From the NCBI RefSeq assembly GCF_029962835.1, contig NC_080587.1:52977528-53041527 (forward strand): a stretch of 64,000 bases of DNA, given 5' to 3'. The translations under genes and the position numbers were made by a program. Shown piece after piece: positions 35,001 through 47,150 of the stretch. The stretch's first letter is position 1. Each line of letters begins with the position of its first letter. The notes below the pieces were generated by a model that saw nothing but the letters and a program-made list of their open reading frames with translations, was not told where the DNA came from and did no database searches. This DNA comes from Magnolia sinica. Taxonomy: Eukaryota > Streptophyta > Magnoliopsida > Magnoliales > Magnoliaceae.

Positions 35001-36239
35001 AAAATACATCATAATGGGCTTCATCAAATGGGCCGAAAATACCTCATAATGGGCCCTACACATGGGTCTCATATGCATCAAATGGGCTACGTATCTGGGC
35101 CTCGAATACGTCAAATGGGCCTTGCCCATGGGCCTCAGATTCAAGCAGGTGGGCCCCATCATATCGGCCTTAAATACAAGGCATGTGGGCCCCATGGACG
35201 GGCCGCATCAATGGGTCTTAAGTGGGCTTGGACCACACCAAAGTAATCATTTTAGTAGTTGTTGGTGCAACATGTGTATCACTGTACACTGTCATAGGGG
35301 TACATGGCTCACTAATGTGATCAGCACTGTCCAAACATTGTCCATGTACATCAATACTGTCCAAACATTGTCCAGCACCGTCCAACACAATTTGGACGGC
35401 GTGAATATAGAATAAATAAATCAAGGTGGACCTGCACACTGCAGGTGGGCCTGTAGATGAACGGCCTACATGAAACACATACATCACGACGTTAACTACA
35501 CGCAGGAATGAAACACATACATCATGCACGCCTTACTCAGCACATCGTCTAGATGGATGGTGTGGATACAAAAGATATTATCAAGGTGGGTCCCCACCTG
35601 CCACACGTGTCACATGTGTGGGGTGGGCCCACACATCAAAACAGGTGGTGGCGTGGATATAAACCACATAAATCTCAGTATGCCCTACACTGCCGGTCCA
35701 GATGGACGTTGGATAAGAGGCATGTGTCTGGTGGGTCCCATAAGTGGCCCACTAGAAATATATAATATAATATTAATATATATATATATATATATACATA
35801 CATAATGGTATCATTTAATATAATATTATATACTTAAGCATACAGGTGTTGGCATCATTTAATATAATATTATATACTCAAACATCCATGTGTTGGCGTG
35901 CTCCTCTAATACTTAAAACTGCATTCTTGAGATGGATGGTGTGTGTGAAACACATATATACATCATGCTGGCATCCCACGGCATCATCCCAATCCATGGA
36001 CGGTGCAGATGTGGAATACAAACATCAAGGTGGGTCCTCAAATCGTAAAATCAACAAATAAAAGCACCCACCTTTGATCTCCTCTTCCTTCTTCTGCCAA
36101 CACGATCTAGAGCTCCAAGGGGACGATTTTAACGGTAGAGATGTTCTTTGGATGGTGGAGATGGGAGGTAGGGAGTGGGCCACACAAAGCTCTCTCATGG
36201 AGCTCTCATGGACGTTGGGTTGCTTGCTTGAAAATGGGG

Positions 36240-36279
<40 letters not shown>

Positions 36280-36740
36280 GAGAGAGAGGTGTGAGTGATG
36301 TAAGAGGGTGATGGGTGAAAAGGTGACTGATGGGTGATGTGTACTTTGAGATGTGAGGGATGGGTTGTTTTGACTTTAGGGTTGCTTGGGGATGGGGTTT
36401 TGTACTTGACATGAGAGGTGATTGATGGGATTGATTGATGAAATTGATTTGACATGTTGTAGAGATTCTCTTAGGATTGCAAATCGCGGTGTTTTCTCGA
36501 ACTGATCGCGGACCCACATCTCCTTGCCCGGGTATCGCCTCGGCGCGTAATACACGGCGTCGAAACTACAGCGATAGTGTGGTCGCTAGGGTACAAGTCT
36601 CGGGTTGCACTGACTCTGATATACAGGACATGACTCAGGATTGCATGCAAATGCCGGTAGCAGATCGCGGGTCGCCGGAATTCGACCGGGAGGGCCGCGG
36701 AAGCCTACGGAATGGTACGGTCTAGGATACGGGCTTTACA
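32026..36740 (-). repeat. 3' LTR of the family-B element
   Basis: 4,715 bases. Read on the minus strand it starts TGTAAAGCCCGTATCC and ends GGGGCGTGACA. Internal parts in plus coordinates are a unique block 32,026-33,720, GGGCC-rich short repeats 33,780-34,020, a tandem array 34,022-34,660, GGGCC-rich repeats 34,780-35,230, a part rich in GGTGGGCC / CATACATCA words to about 36,060, and a promoter-like end with a (GA)n run at 36,246-36,276. In the first 165 bases I count 13 differences from the other LTR, all transitions. ORFs across the GGGCC repeats are low complexity. Confidence 0.88.
34022..34660. repeat. Tandem AATCGG / GATCGAT array inside the 3' LTR of family B
   Basis: Units of roughly 65-75 bases contain CAATCGGCCACGATAATCGG, GATCGATCGATAATCAGAAT and AATCGGTCAAGTCAATC. 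About eight imperfect units are present. The same array with a different set of substitutions is in the other LTR (about 42,270-42,900). It is therefore older than the insertion and part of the LTR. Confidence 0.8.
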
Positions 36741-36753
36741 ACTCTCCCCACCT
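36741..36753 (-). promoter_or_regulatory. Polypurine tract of the family-B element
   Basis: On the minus strand AGGTGGGGAGAGT directly precedes the LTR start TGTAAAGCC. A purine run touching the 3' LTR is the plus-strand primer site of LTR elements. It supports minus orientation together with the primer site at 40,253. Confidence 0.85.
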
Positions 36754-36812
36754 AATAAAAATTTCATCCTCAAAATTTAAATCACAACATAACAATTATA
36801 GAGCTCACAAAG

Positions 36813-39800
36813 TGTAATGACCCTGAAAATTTTGTGCCGAGACCCGAGTACTACCTCTAGTTTCCTTAGAAACTTTTTGGGGTAATTAGCGCTTAACTCG
36901 ATTGCTTGTGAAATTTGCATCAATCACTTTAAATTTGATCTGCATGACTAAAAACCTGTAGAATAGTTAGCGCTATGTTACTCTGAAATCTGGGATTCAT
37001 CGCTAAATCCAGTTGTTCTTGGGAATTTTTAGAAGTTCTGGATCAGACCTGGACTGCCCGTCGAAAGTCCGATAGCGATGATCTTAGGCTGTTGCGGTCA
37101 CCATGTTGGGCTTGACCATCACCTCAAAAATCAAGTCCAGATGATGTTCTGGGTCAATTTGTTTGAGTCTAGAGTGAAGAGTGTGAGAACGGTTGAAAAT
37201 TTAATAAGATTTTATGAAATTTGAGTCGTGTCGCTTGCGCGATAATTTTAAGCAATCTGACTGTTGAATTCTGACCCAATTTCACCCTCTGATCAGGGAA
37301 GGTGGCCCAGGCATGTCCTTGTGCTTGTGGACCTGATCGAGATTCGGTGACCGTTGATTTGAGTGTGGTCCGCCACGGCTGATCTGAATATCCGGTTGGT
37401 ATGAAAACTCAGCTTGACCTAGATCAATGGTCAGTGAGCTTAAGTCTGACCTTTCGTAGTATTAGGCCCACCGGAAGTGCTTCGTTGGATCGAGAGAGGC
37501 TTGTTTTGGTTATACCCTGAGTATACCTTGGCCCTGGGGTTATTTTCATCAATGTCAGGCCTATTTATAGACCTTAAAACCCTAGCTCTCTTTTCCATAC
37601 GAATTTCCTAACCCTAGCTTAGAAAGAGAGAGGAAAAGAGAGAAAGTGAGAGAGAAGTTGGTGAATCATCTTAGATTCTTTCCTATTCTTCTTCTTCCTT
37701 GAACCTTCACTTTAGAATCGTTATTCCGGCGATTTTGAGTTCATCTTTGGGTAAGTTAACCTAACCCTAATCTGTGTTAGAGCTTAGAATAGTCTTTATG
37801 ATGTTGTATCTCATTTCTATTCTTACCTTAGGTTATCCTGTCGCCGTTGATGAAGACTTATCGTCTGAAATCAGTTCGGTGTTCTTTTCTGGATTAAGGT
37901 GCGGACTTTAATCATATAGGTTATGGTTTTCAAGGCTTTCAATGTTAGTGAATGGTTTATTCTTGCTATGGATGAGATTTCGCATGCCAAATGTTATGCT
38001 TATTTTGCGTTCCTGGTATGCATGTGATATATTGAGATTTGTGTATTCTAGGTGTATGTTTAAAGTACCATATGCGTATAAAATATGAACATGTGATTGC
38101 CATGATTATTTGTCGTGTAGTTATGCTAGATGTATGTACGACAACTCCTTAGTAAAAGGAATTGTTCAAATGTGTGTATTTCAACATACGTCATGTATGT
38201 TGTATTATGTATTCTAAGTGTTTGTAGAAATGTCTGAATGATCTAAGGTGTGATATATCCACCTAGTATGGGCATTGAGAAGCGATTCTCAACTCTCCCA
38301 CTAGTTTGTATGATTTCCTTCATATAAGTTACATTCCTTATTGTTTAATTTCAAGTCTTACTTATGTGAAATTCCATGTTAAGTTGATATTCTTCAAATG
38401 CTTACGTACTACATGATTTGAGTTGTTGTTCCATTACTATTATAAATTGTAGATATGAATATCTGTTGTAGTGGAATGTGTGTGGGACTATGCATTAGTC
38501 TAGGAAATCGGTAATCGGCCTTAAGTTTGTGGCTGAGGTTGCTTTCGCCACGTATGACGTGATTAGACGAACCCGAGTCGTATTAGAGTTGTCGGCAGTG
38601 GTTTGGCCACGCGGAGTGTTTGCGCACTCTATATCGTTCAACCCAACGTGCGCTCGTGCTAGTCGAGTTCGTCAAGTAACCCGATTGTCCGATGTATGTT
38701 CACCATGTATGGACGCTACTGCTTGAATCTAGGGTACCGAACTTACCAATGAAATCCTATTAACCATAGTACCTTGATTCGCTAAGACTCATGAGCCGGA
38801 CATGGTGGTATGGGACACCGTGGTCGAGTTGTCGGCCTACGCTGGGGTGACAAGCCTCCCTGTAGTGACCAGTGAGCAACGAAACTCGTGAGCCGATTAT
38901 GGTGGTATGGGACACTATATTCGTGCTGTCGGCCTACATTGATTGGTGACGAGCCCTTTGTAGTGACCTCGAGCATGCCTGGATACTGCATTGAGGTGAT
39001 GAGCCTTATTATGGTAACGAAGGTTGATAGGCGTGCATTGATTGGTGACGAGCCCTTTGCAACGACCTACAACCATATGATCGTATGAGATGTCTAGGCC
39101 TGACGACCCTAGAATGGATCACTGTTTGGATGGTGATTGAGGAAGGTATCTTAGCTTCCCAATCCTGCTATATGAAAAGGACTAATAACAACTTGGTAAT
39201 CATGTTCATGCACCGCATTTGCATGTGCTTTGTAGACGTGGCACACTTTGAGGCGATGTCATGCGTAACGTAAGATGAAGACGCTGAGGGTATACGCGTG
39301 AGGGCACGCATCATTCTTCATACATTCTTGCATTAACAAGAGTACTTAGGACATGTTTAATTGTTCTGCTTTATCATTACTGCTTGATTGAACTGATAAC
39401 ATGTTAACCTTTGCTTTATTGTTCCACTGAGTTGATCACTCACTCCCACGTTCTGGGGCGGTGTTAAACACCCACCAGACTCTGTCTTAACTGCTGATGT
39501 TGCAGATGTTGATGCGACTTCTGAGGCAGAGTGGGAGATTGATGATGATGAGGTTGCTTTCTCTTTTATGCAGTTTTCAGACGGGTTCTAGTGAGCCTCG
39601 TTCTGATGCGCAGGATGTTGGGATTTCTTTTGGGAATTAAATGATGTAATTTGATACTTGTAATTTTGATAGTAACACTTACTTTACGACCTGGTATGTG
39701 TATGTATTTCAGGGATTCGCACATGTACCCACATATATTTCTTTAAGTCTTTCGCTTGCTTTCTTCACTTATCCCTGAATTATATCTGCACTTTGACTTA

Positions 39801-39924
39801 ATCTATTCCATGTTTTATGCACTAATATAGACAACATACATCCATCATCAAATATGTTGCATAAGTGATGTTTTGGAACTGAGGAGCTGAGTTATGCTCG
39901 ACCCCCGAATTTCAGGGCGTTAAA
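36813..39924 (+). mobile_element. Family-A solo LTR, 3.1 kb, nested in the family-B element
   Basis: It begins TGTAATGACCCTGAAAA and ends TTTCAGGGCGTTAAA, so the ends form an imperfect inverted repeat of about 15 bases. CAAAG stands on both sides (36,808-36,812 and 39,925-39,929), an exact 5-bp duplication. A TATA-like CTATTTATAG at about 37,562 is followed by AAACCCTAGC and a purine-rich leader. Late in the LTR comes GATGATGATGAGGTTGC-like sequence. A 97-base partial duplication lies at 38,800-38,990. The first part matches 1-513 on the other strand. No internal region or second copy is adjacent, so it is a solo LTR. Short ORFs are not supported. Confidence 0.87.
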
Positions 39925-39929
39925 CAAAG

Positions 39930-40252
39930 GGAGGAAAATCCTATCCGAACACAACATGCCAACATAATCAAACACCTAAGAGATGGGGACAACGCCTGCG
40001 AATTTCAGCCTCTTACTCCCAAAACGCCTCATAAACACTACGATGATCCAACTGGACCTAGAATCCTGGATCAGAAACGATCAAAATTGGAATACCATAC
40101 TGCCTCACAATCTCAACGGTAGGGAGCTATATCAGAAAATCTCTAAGTTATTTGCACTCAGGGATCAAATCATTTAAAGTTCTCAACAATCATAGAGTGT
40201 AGGGTAGCTATCAGCAGATATGCGATGTTATCCTCAGGTATTCCCAAGTTAT
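39930..40252 (-). pseudogene. Integrase scrap in the internal region of the family-B element
   Basis: On the minus strand around 40,070-40,114 the frame reads EIVRQYGIPILIVSDPGF, which matches the beta-strand and second catalytic Asp region (V-S-D) of Ty3/gypsy integrases. Stops follow directly. The rest of gag-pol is missing, so the element has lost its coding region by internal deletion. With the 72 bases beyond the solo LTR this is all that remains of its internal domain. Confidence 0.6.
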
Positions 40253-40264
40253 GTTCTGATACCA
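40253..40264 (-). promoter_or_regulatory. Primer-binding site, initiator Met-tRNA type
   Basis: The minus strand reads TGGTATCAGAAC, one base different from TGGTATCAGAGC, the common plant primer site complementary to initiator Met-tRNA. It lies 5 bases inside the right-hand LTR (40,270), which makes that copy the 5' LTR. Confidence 0.88.
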
Positions 40265-40269
40265 ACTTC

Positions 40270-43200
40270 TGTCACGCCCCAGACCCGAAAATCGAATTCA
40301 CAGGAATCTCAATCGCCGAATCTAGTGCCGACAGCTTCCGTAGTACTCCATTCTCGGCTCTTAACGTTTATACGCTAGATTCCGATCCTGGGATCCTACA
40401 AGGAGGATTTTTTTGTACAATGTATGTTTAACTCGTAATAAGCATAACCACAAGATTACCCAATTCACAAAGGCAACATCATCATTACATATCCACTAAT
40501 ATAATCATTTGAGTACAATGCTGAAAGGAAAATACGTCAATCGAAAATCAAGCTCCAGAAGATTGCTGCATGCTCCAAGCTCAACACTGCTGCAACCTAA
40601 CATCACCTACACGCATCTATCATGCATAAGCTTACAGAAAGCTTAAAGGGTGGTGTAAGTGTGTGCACAAGATAAGTGTCAAGTATTCAATGCAATGTCA
40701 TAATCATACAATGTCCAATTAGGCGCAAGGTCATGAATCATACGTTATCAGAGTAAGTAAAAATACTAACAGGTCCATGAGTCAAACAATATCAGAATAT
40801 GTAATACAGATCAACTATATAAATGAGGAACAATATCAAAATATGTGATACAAATCAACTATATAAATGAGGAACAATAAAGAGTCAAATATCAAATGCC
40901 ATATCTAAACCATATAAATATAGAAATACAGGTAACCAAAAATGTCATATGCCATGAATGTAATGCAATATGCAGTGCGAATGGAATGACCATGCTGGAG
41001 TGTAAAGTCAAGATGATAGTACGTAGTATCGCAGGCTATGGGGTCCATCACAAGGGACTTCTATCCAAACCAGTCCCATACCTGAATTTGGATAGTCAGA
41101 CTTAATGTGGTAAACTCCTGATCTCAGGTTAGTCACGCGCCCCAACCAAAATCCTAGCCATGCGAAGTTACACGTAACAAATAGTTGCGCACCATCAGCC
41201 CAAGTGGATAGTGAATGAATGAATATGTAATTCCTGCTCACTAAGTCCACATATCAGTACGATTACTCTCTGGGATCATCACCGGAGTTTAGTACACTCC
41301 AAATGGCACTGCCGCTCTCCCAGCTGCACAATCCAAGTGAGCGTAAGAAACCTCACTATCCGCCTAGCCAATAGTCTGCCAATACCTATCCGGCACATCG
41401 ATAGCGGACCCATTCACGAGCTGGTCAAACTCAGCCTAGTATTGCCCCCTACCCTCGAGCGGGTAAGGCCACACCCCTTTCAAACCGACCACGACACAGT
41501 GGGAGACGCGGTCTCCTGGTATTCGGCACTTGGGCGCTCATGTATCCACTCGATCTCGACGTTGGGGCGTCTCCTGGCCACGGAGGTTTAGGAATTTTCA
41601 CCCAGAGACATCTATGACACCCGTATGCTAGAACTAAACATTTTCGGTGTCTCATTTGGCCATCCACGATATGCCTGTGCAGGCTACGGCCCTGATGTCA
41701 CTAGGGCGTACAGTAATCATAATGCGAGATGCATGAGTCATACAATCCAGTCATGCATCAATCCTGCCCATACCGCGTGCTCATGTGAGATAACATCCGC
41801 CTATCAGGGAGTCTCATAACAATATGCTCAATGACATATGCAATGATCAAACACATCTCATAACAAACATGCAGATGATGCATATAGGCATATATCATGA
41901 TGCTATGCTGTCACATAATCATAATCGATATCCATAACCGGTATCGACAATCGACCTCAACAATATGGACATTTAACCAACATTGCCCCCAAGGAATGAC
42001 TCATATAGAGCCAAACATATAATGGATCCATGGCCTCACACAAAGGCCAAATATACAACACCATGGGCCTTACTCAAGAGCTTAACACATCACGATGGGC
42101 CTTTTACATGGGCCTAACATACATTACAATGGGCTACATCGCCTAACCCTTAAATGCATCATAATGGGCCTCATCACATAAGCCTTATATACATCACATT
42201 GGGCCTTAAACATGGGATGAATACACATCACAACGAGCCTCAAATACGAGCCGCATATACATCACATTGGGCCTCGACAATCGGAATTGGAATCGACAAA
42301 TGGAATCAGCCTCGATAAATGGAGTCGGCCTCGATAGTCGAAATTGATCGATAATCAGAATCGACAAATCGGTCACGTCAATCGGAATCGGCAATCGGCC
42401 ACGACAATCGGGATCGATCGATAATCAGAATCGACAAATCGGTCAAGTCAATCAGAATCGGCAATCAGCCATGATAATCGAGATCGATCGATGATCAGAA
42501 TCGCTAAATTGGTCATGACAATCAGAATCAACAATTGGCCACGACAATCGGGATCGATCGATAATCAGAATCGGTAAATCAGTCAAGTCAATCGAAATCG
42601 GTAATCGGCCATGATAATCGGGATCGATAGATAATTAGAACCAGCAAATCGGTCACGTTAATCAGAATCGGCAATCGGCCATGACAATCGGGATCGATTG
42701 ATAACCAGAATCGGCAAATGGATCAATTCAATTGGAATCGGCAATCAGCCATGACAATCGGGATTGATAGATAATCAGAATCGGTAAATTGGTCACGTCA
42801 ATCGAAATCGGCAATCAACCACGATAATCGGGATCGATTGATAATCAGAATCAACTTATACAATCGGCCTTGACAAATCAAAATCGGTAATCGGCCTAAC
42901 CAAAGGCCTAAGGGAAGGTCACAATGAGGACTTTCAACCATCATTGCCCATCAATATGGACATTTAACCAACATTGCTCCCAAGGAATGACCCACATATA
43001 GAGCCAAAAATATAATGAGGTCATGGCCGTACATAAGGGACATATGCACATCAAGTGGGCCACATCGCATGTGCCTCGAACACATCACATTGGGCCTCGC
43101 CCACGGGCCTTTCAAGGGTCTCATACATCGAGTGGGCCGCATCACGTGGGCCTTATACATTACATCGGGCCTTACCAATTGGGCCGGAGATACCACACAA

Positions 43201-44470
43201 TGGGCCTTACCGAATGGGCCGGGAATACATCATAATGGGCCTCATCAAATGGGCTGAAAATACATCATAATGGGCTTCATCAAATGGTCCGAAAATACCT
43301 CATAATGGGCCCTACACATGGGTCTCATATGCATCAAATGGGCTACGTATCTAGGCCTCGAATACGTCAAATGGGCCTTGCCCATGGGCCTCAGATTCAA
43401 GCAAGTGGGCCCCATCATATCGGCCTTAAATACAAGGCAGTGGGCCCCATGGACGGGCAGCATCAATGGGTCTCAAGTGGGCTTGGACCACACCAAAATA
43501 ATCATTTTAGTAGTTGTTGGTGCAACGTCATAGGGGTAAATGGCTCACTAATGTGATCAGCACTGTCCAAACATTGTCCATGTACATCAATACTGTCCAA
43601 ACATTGTCCAGCACCGTCCAACACAATTTGGACGGTGTGGATATAGAATAAATAAATCAAGGTGGACCTGCACATTGCAAGTGGGCTTGTAGATGAATGG
43701 CCTACATGAAACACATACATCACGGTGTGCACTACACGAAGGAATGAAATACATACATCATGCACGCCCTACTCAGCACATCGTCCAGATGGACGGTGTG
43801 GATACAAAAGATATTATCAAGGTGGGTCCCCACCTGCCTCACGTGTCACATGTGTGGGGTGGGCCCACACATCAAAACAAGTGGTGGCGTGGATATAAAC
43901 CACATACATCTCAGTATGCCCTACACTGCCGGTCCAGATGGACGTTGGATAAGAGGCATGTGTCTGGTGGGTCCCATAAGTGGCCCACTAGAAATATATA
44001 ATATAATATTAATTTATATATATAAATACATAATGGTATCATTTAATATAATATTATATACTCAAACATACGGGTGTTGGCATCATTTAATATAATATTA
44101 TATACTCAAACATCCATGTGTTGGCGTGCTCCTCTGATACTTAAAACTGCGTTCTTGAGATGGATGGTGTCTGTGAAACACATATATACATCATGCTGGC
44201 ATCCCACGGCATTGTCCCAATCCATGGACAGTGCAGATGTAGAATACAAACATCCAGGTGGGTCCTCAAATCATAAAATCAACAAATAAAAGCACCCACC
44301 CTTGATCTCCTCTTCCTTCTTCCACCAACACGATCTAGAGCTCCAAGGGGACGATTTCAATGGTCGAGATGTTCTTTGGATGGTGGAGATGGAAGTAGGG
44401 AGTGGGCCACACAAAGCTCTCTCATGGAGCTCTCACGGACGTTGGGTTGCTTGCTTGAAAATGGGGAAAA

Positions 44471-44501
<31 letters not shown>

Positions 44502-44965
44502 TAAGAGAGAGAGGTGTGAGTGATGTAAGAGGGTGATGGGTGAAAAGGTAAGTGATGGGTGATGTGTACTTTAACATGTGAGGGATGGGTTGCTTTGACT
44601 TTGGGATTGCTTGGGGATGGGGTTTTGTACTTGACATGAGAGGTGATTGATGGGATTGATTAATGAAATTGATTTGACATGTTGTAGAGATTCTCTTAGG
44701 ATTGCAAATCGCGGTGTTTTCTCAAACTGATCGCGGGCCCACATCTCTTGGCCAGGATATTGCCTCGGTGCGTAATACGAGGCATCAGAACTGCAACGAC
44801 GGTGCGGTCACTAAGGTACAAGTCTCGGATCGCACCGACTCTGATATACGGGACATGACTCAGGATCGCACGCAAATGCCGGTAGCAGATCGAGGGTCGC
44901 CAGAATTCGACCGGGAGGGCCCTGGAAGCCTACGGAATGGTACGGTCTAGGATACGGGCTTTACA
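40270..44965 (-). repeat. 5' LTR of the family-B element
   Basis: 4,696 bases, collinear with 32,026-36,740. The differences are scattered transitions and a few short deletions, for example about 20 bases lost near 43,525 relative to 35,270. It contains the same GGGCC-rich repeats, the AATCGG array (42,270-42,900) and a (GA)n run (44,475-44,503). It contains no gene. Confidence 0.88.
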
Positions 44966-44970
44966 ATACG

Positions 44971-45794
44971 GGCCGATCCAAGGTCTACGCTATCAAAATA
45001 GAAAATAAATATAAGCTGGTTGTATTAAAACCATGTGCACCCACTCACCCATTCGTCAATTTTGGCCGTATGATTCTAATTGCTTGATAGGTGGCCCACT
45101 ATCCATTTAACAATCAAAACTGTTAAAGTGGCGTTATCTTGGAACAATCTCTGGAAGAGAAGGATGGTCTACTACACCCCTCATGAGCTGTTATGAGAAA
45201 GTCACAGGCTGTTGGTAGGCTATTTTTTGTAGATGGCCACAACTATATATAATGGGATTTTTCTAAAGTGCTACCCCATTAATATAGGGTTTACATCTCT
45301 GTTCCTTTTTTAAGCATCTTAAGATAACTCATTAATGAATTTTGTTTCATTTCTTTAATGGATATTATATTACGTGTAGCCTTTTTTCTCAAATGACAAA
45401 AATGCTTCTATACATAGTGATACAATATTAGAGGAGCTTTGCTTGTTAATTAGATATTGTTTAATTGATTATTTAGGATATTATTCCAGTGTGTCCTTTG
45501 ATTTATAAATCATCTAAAATCTGAGTGGTTTAGCTTGAATCAAACATCTCCACTTGTAGGATATACCTGTGCATATGTACATCATTTGTCACACACTGGC
45601 AGAGTATTAAACACTATCCCTTGTACATGCCTTCCCAAAAGCAAGCAAAAATTTCACTAGATGTTCTTGGAGAGTTTGATGTATGGACATTACACAAAAG
45701 AGTACTTTGAATTGAAGTGCCTTTATGAAAGGCCCCATGTTTTGATGAATCATCAACCCTTATTAGCTTCAAACAGAAGCCTTTGGTGCAAACA
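44971..45794. other. Inner CACTA interior; no gene recognised
   Basis: AT-rich and without a supported ORF. It borders the captured globulin fragment and could be its flanking or intron sequence. Confidence 0.4.
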
Positions 45795-45797
45795 CCT

Positions 45798-46088
45798 TTA
45801 TCTCCACCTGTTGTAATTCAATCTCCTTGCTTCCTTCTTGGAGATCCTATAAGCATTCATCAAAGCAAATGCATTCTCGGCAAGCGTGCTGGTCATCGCA
45901 TTATCGTTGTTGGTCTTTAAGGTGATGTACTCCAACCCTTCATTCCCAGCTCGTTTGACAACGGCAAACATCTCCGGGAAAATCACCCAGCCGTTGCCTC
46001 TAGTGACATACACCATGCTGTGACATTCCAGTGAGGTGCCAAGAGAGCATTCTGCATGCATGCCATGGAGGGTATTTTGATCACTCAA
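45798..46088 (-). pseudogene. Captured 11S globulin (legumin-type seed storage protein) fragment
   Basis: The 96-codon frame reads HSMVYVTRGNGW, then FAVVKRAGNEGLEYITLKTN, NAMTSTLAENAFA and NAYRISKKEARRLNYNR. These are conserved segments of the C-terminal cupin barrel of 11S globulins, which store nitrogen in seeds. Two parts of the usual domain are missing: the strand region between YVTRGNG and the FAVVKRAG segment, and the GRTS-type loop before NAYRIS. It is therefore an internally deleted piece, about a fifth of a normal protein. The frame is open but has no leader or signal peptide. It lies between a family-B LTR and unrelated sequence, inside a CACTA element, so it is a captured fragment and not a functional gene. 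Confidence 0.78.
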
Positions 46089-46351
46089 ACATTAGTTTTT
46101 CAAATCTTAATCAAGAACAACACAGTCCCCATCATTCCTCTCATAATGCTCAAATACTATTCTAATACTAATACTTTATTATTTACATCTTAATTATTAT
46201 TAACTTGGCATTTGTGGTTGTAGCCCAAAAAATGTACTTGAATATGTTGTTTTAGTCATATACTTAGAGGGTGTTGTCTGTTCGGTAGAGTCCATGCAGA
46301 ATATTCATTCTCCTAATAAGTTATAATGCTCAGTTACTTTTCTGCCTGCAG

Positions 46352-46394
46352 AAAGAATCACCGCTTGGGATAGCAACACAGTCTGCTCATCCAG
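46352..46394 (+). other. Exon-like segment of unknown origin
   Basis: 43 bases between TGCCTGCAG and GTAGCTC, so it has acceptor and donor signals. It contains CACCGCTTGGGATAGCAACA and ends TGCTCATCCAG. A copy with a short insertion lies at about 31,531-31,571. I do not recognise the peptide. Confidence 0.35.
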
Positions 46395-47089
46395 GTAGCT
46401 CAAATATAACTCTGAATTATTTTAGAGATTGTGTTTTTTTCAAGTTTATGCCCCAAATTTTGGATCTTAATTAAAACTAAAAAGAACTAGTAGATATGGC
46501 ACGTGCAATGCACTTGGAGAGAGGAACCAAGTTGCAGAACATATGAGAGAGTGGTGGAGAATCGATTTAAAATGGTAGCTATTTGATACTCTTGTCAAGT
46601 ATGCCGCTTGATATGCATTCATTTAGAATTTGTATGCATGGCACATACTACCTAGTTTAACCATGTAAATTGGAAATCCCGCTATGAATATAGATCATCA
46701 TTAAAAAATCACATTATCTAAGCAATTCCAACCTCTGATAGTGGATAGATGTTTGGTTAATATAGACTGTAGGATGTTTTTTCATTAATTTGTTCTTAGA
46801 TTGTCTATACATTCAAGCCTATTTAAACAAGTTCTAGTTGGATAGATGTGTTCAAAAATTTCTATCTGAACAAAATCAAAACTTTTGAGGTTAACCAAAC
46901 AGGCTAGTTTGCATAGTAAATTGTGGCCCACCCAAAAATTGAAATGTCCCAATATTTAGGCTAGAGGATCTAAATAGTGTATCTCATTTGATCAAAAGCT
47001 CAAATATTTCACAGGTGTGCCATCCTGACGTGTGCTCGGATGGGCAGGGCTCCACCCAACACCAGCCTTGATGTCTTTCTCTTTAGTTT

Positions 47090-47150
<61 letters not shown>

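Larger units (their letters stand above)
32026..44965 (-). mobile_element. Family-B LTR element, very long LTRs and minimal internal region (non-autonomous)
   Basis: Two direct repeats of about 4.7 kb (32,026-36,740 and 40,270-44,965) begin TGTCACGCCCC and end GGGCTTTACA on the plus strand. Flanking 5-mers are ATATG (32,021-32,025) and ATACG (44,966-44,970). The primer site beside the right repeat and the purine tract beside the left one show the element lies on the minus strand. Without the family-A solo LTR, its own internal region is only about 410 bases and keeps a scrap of integrase. It resembles a large-LTR deletion derivative that depends on another element. Confidence 0.88.

Noticed and set aside
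34782..35415. Overlapping ORFs of up to 154 codons in the GGGCC-rich part of the LTR
   Set aside because: They occur in all frames, derive from short repeats and are present in both LTRs. No protein-like composition.
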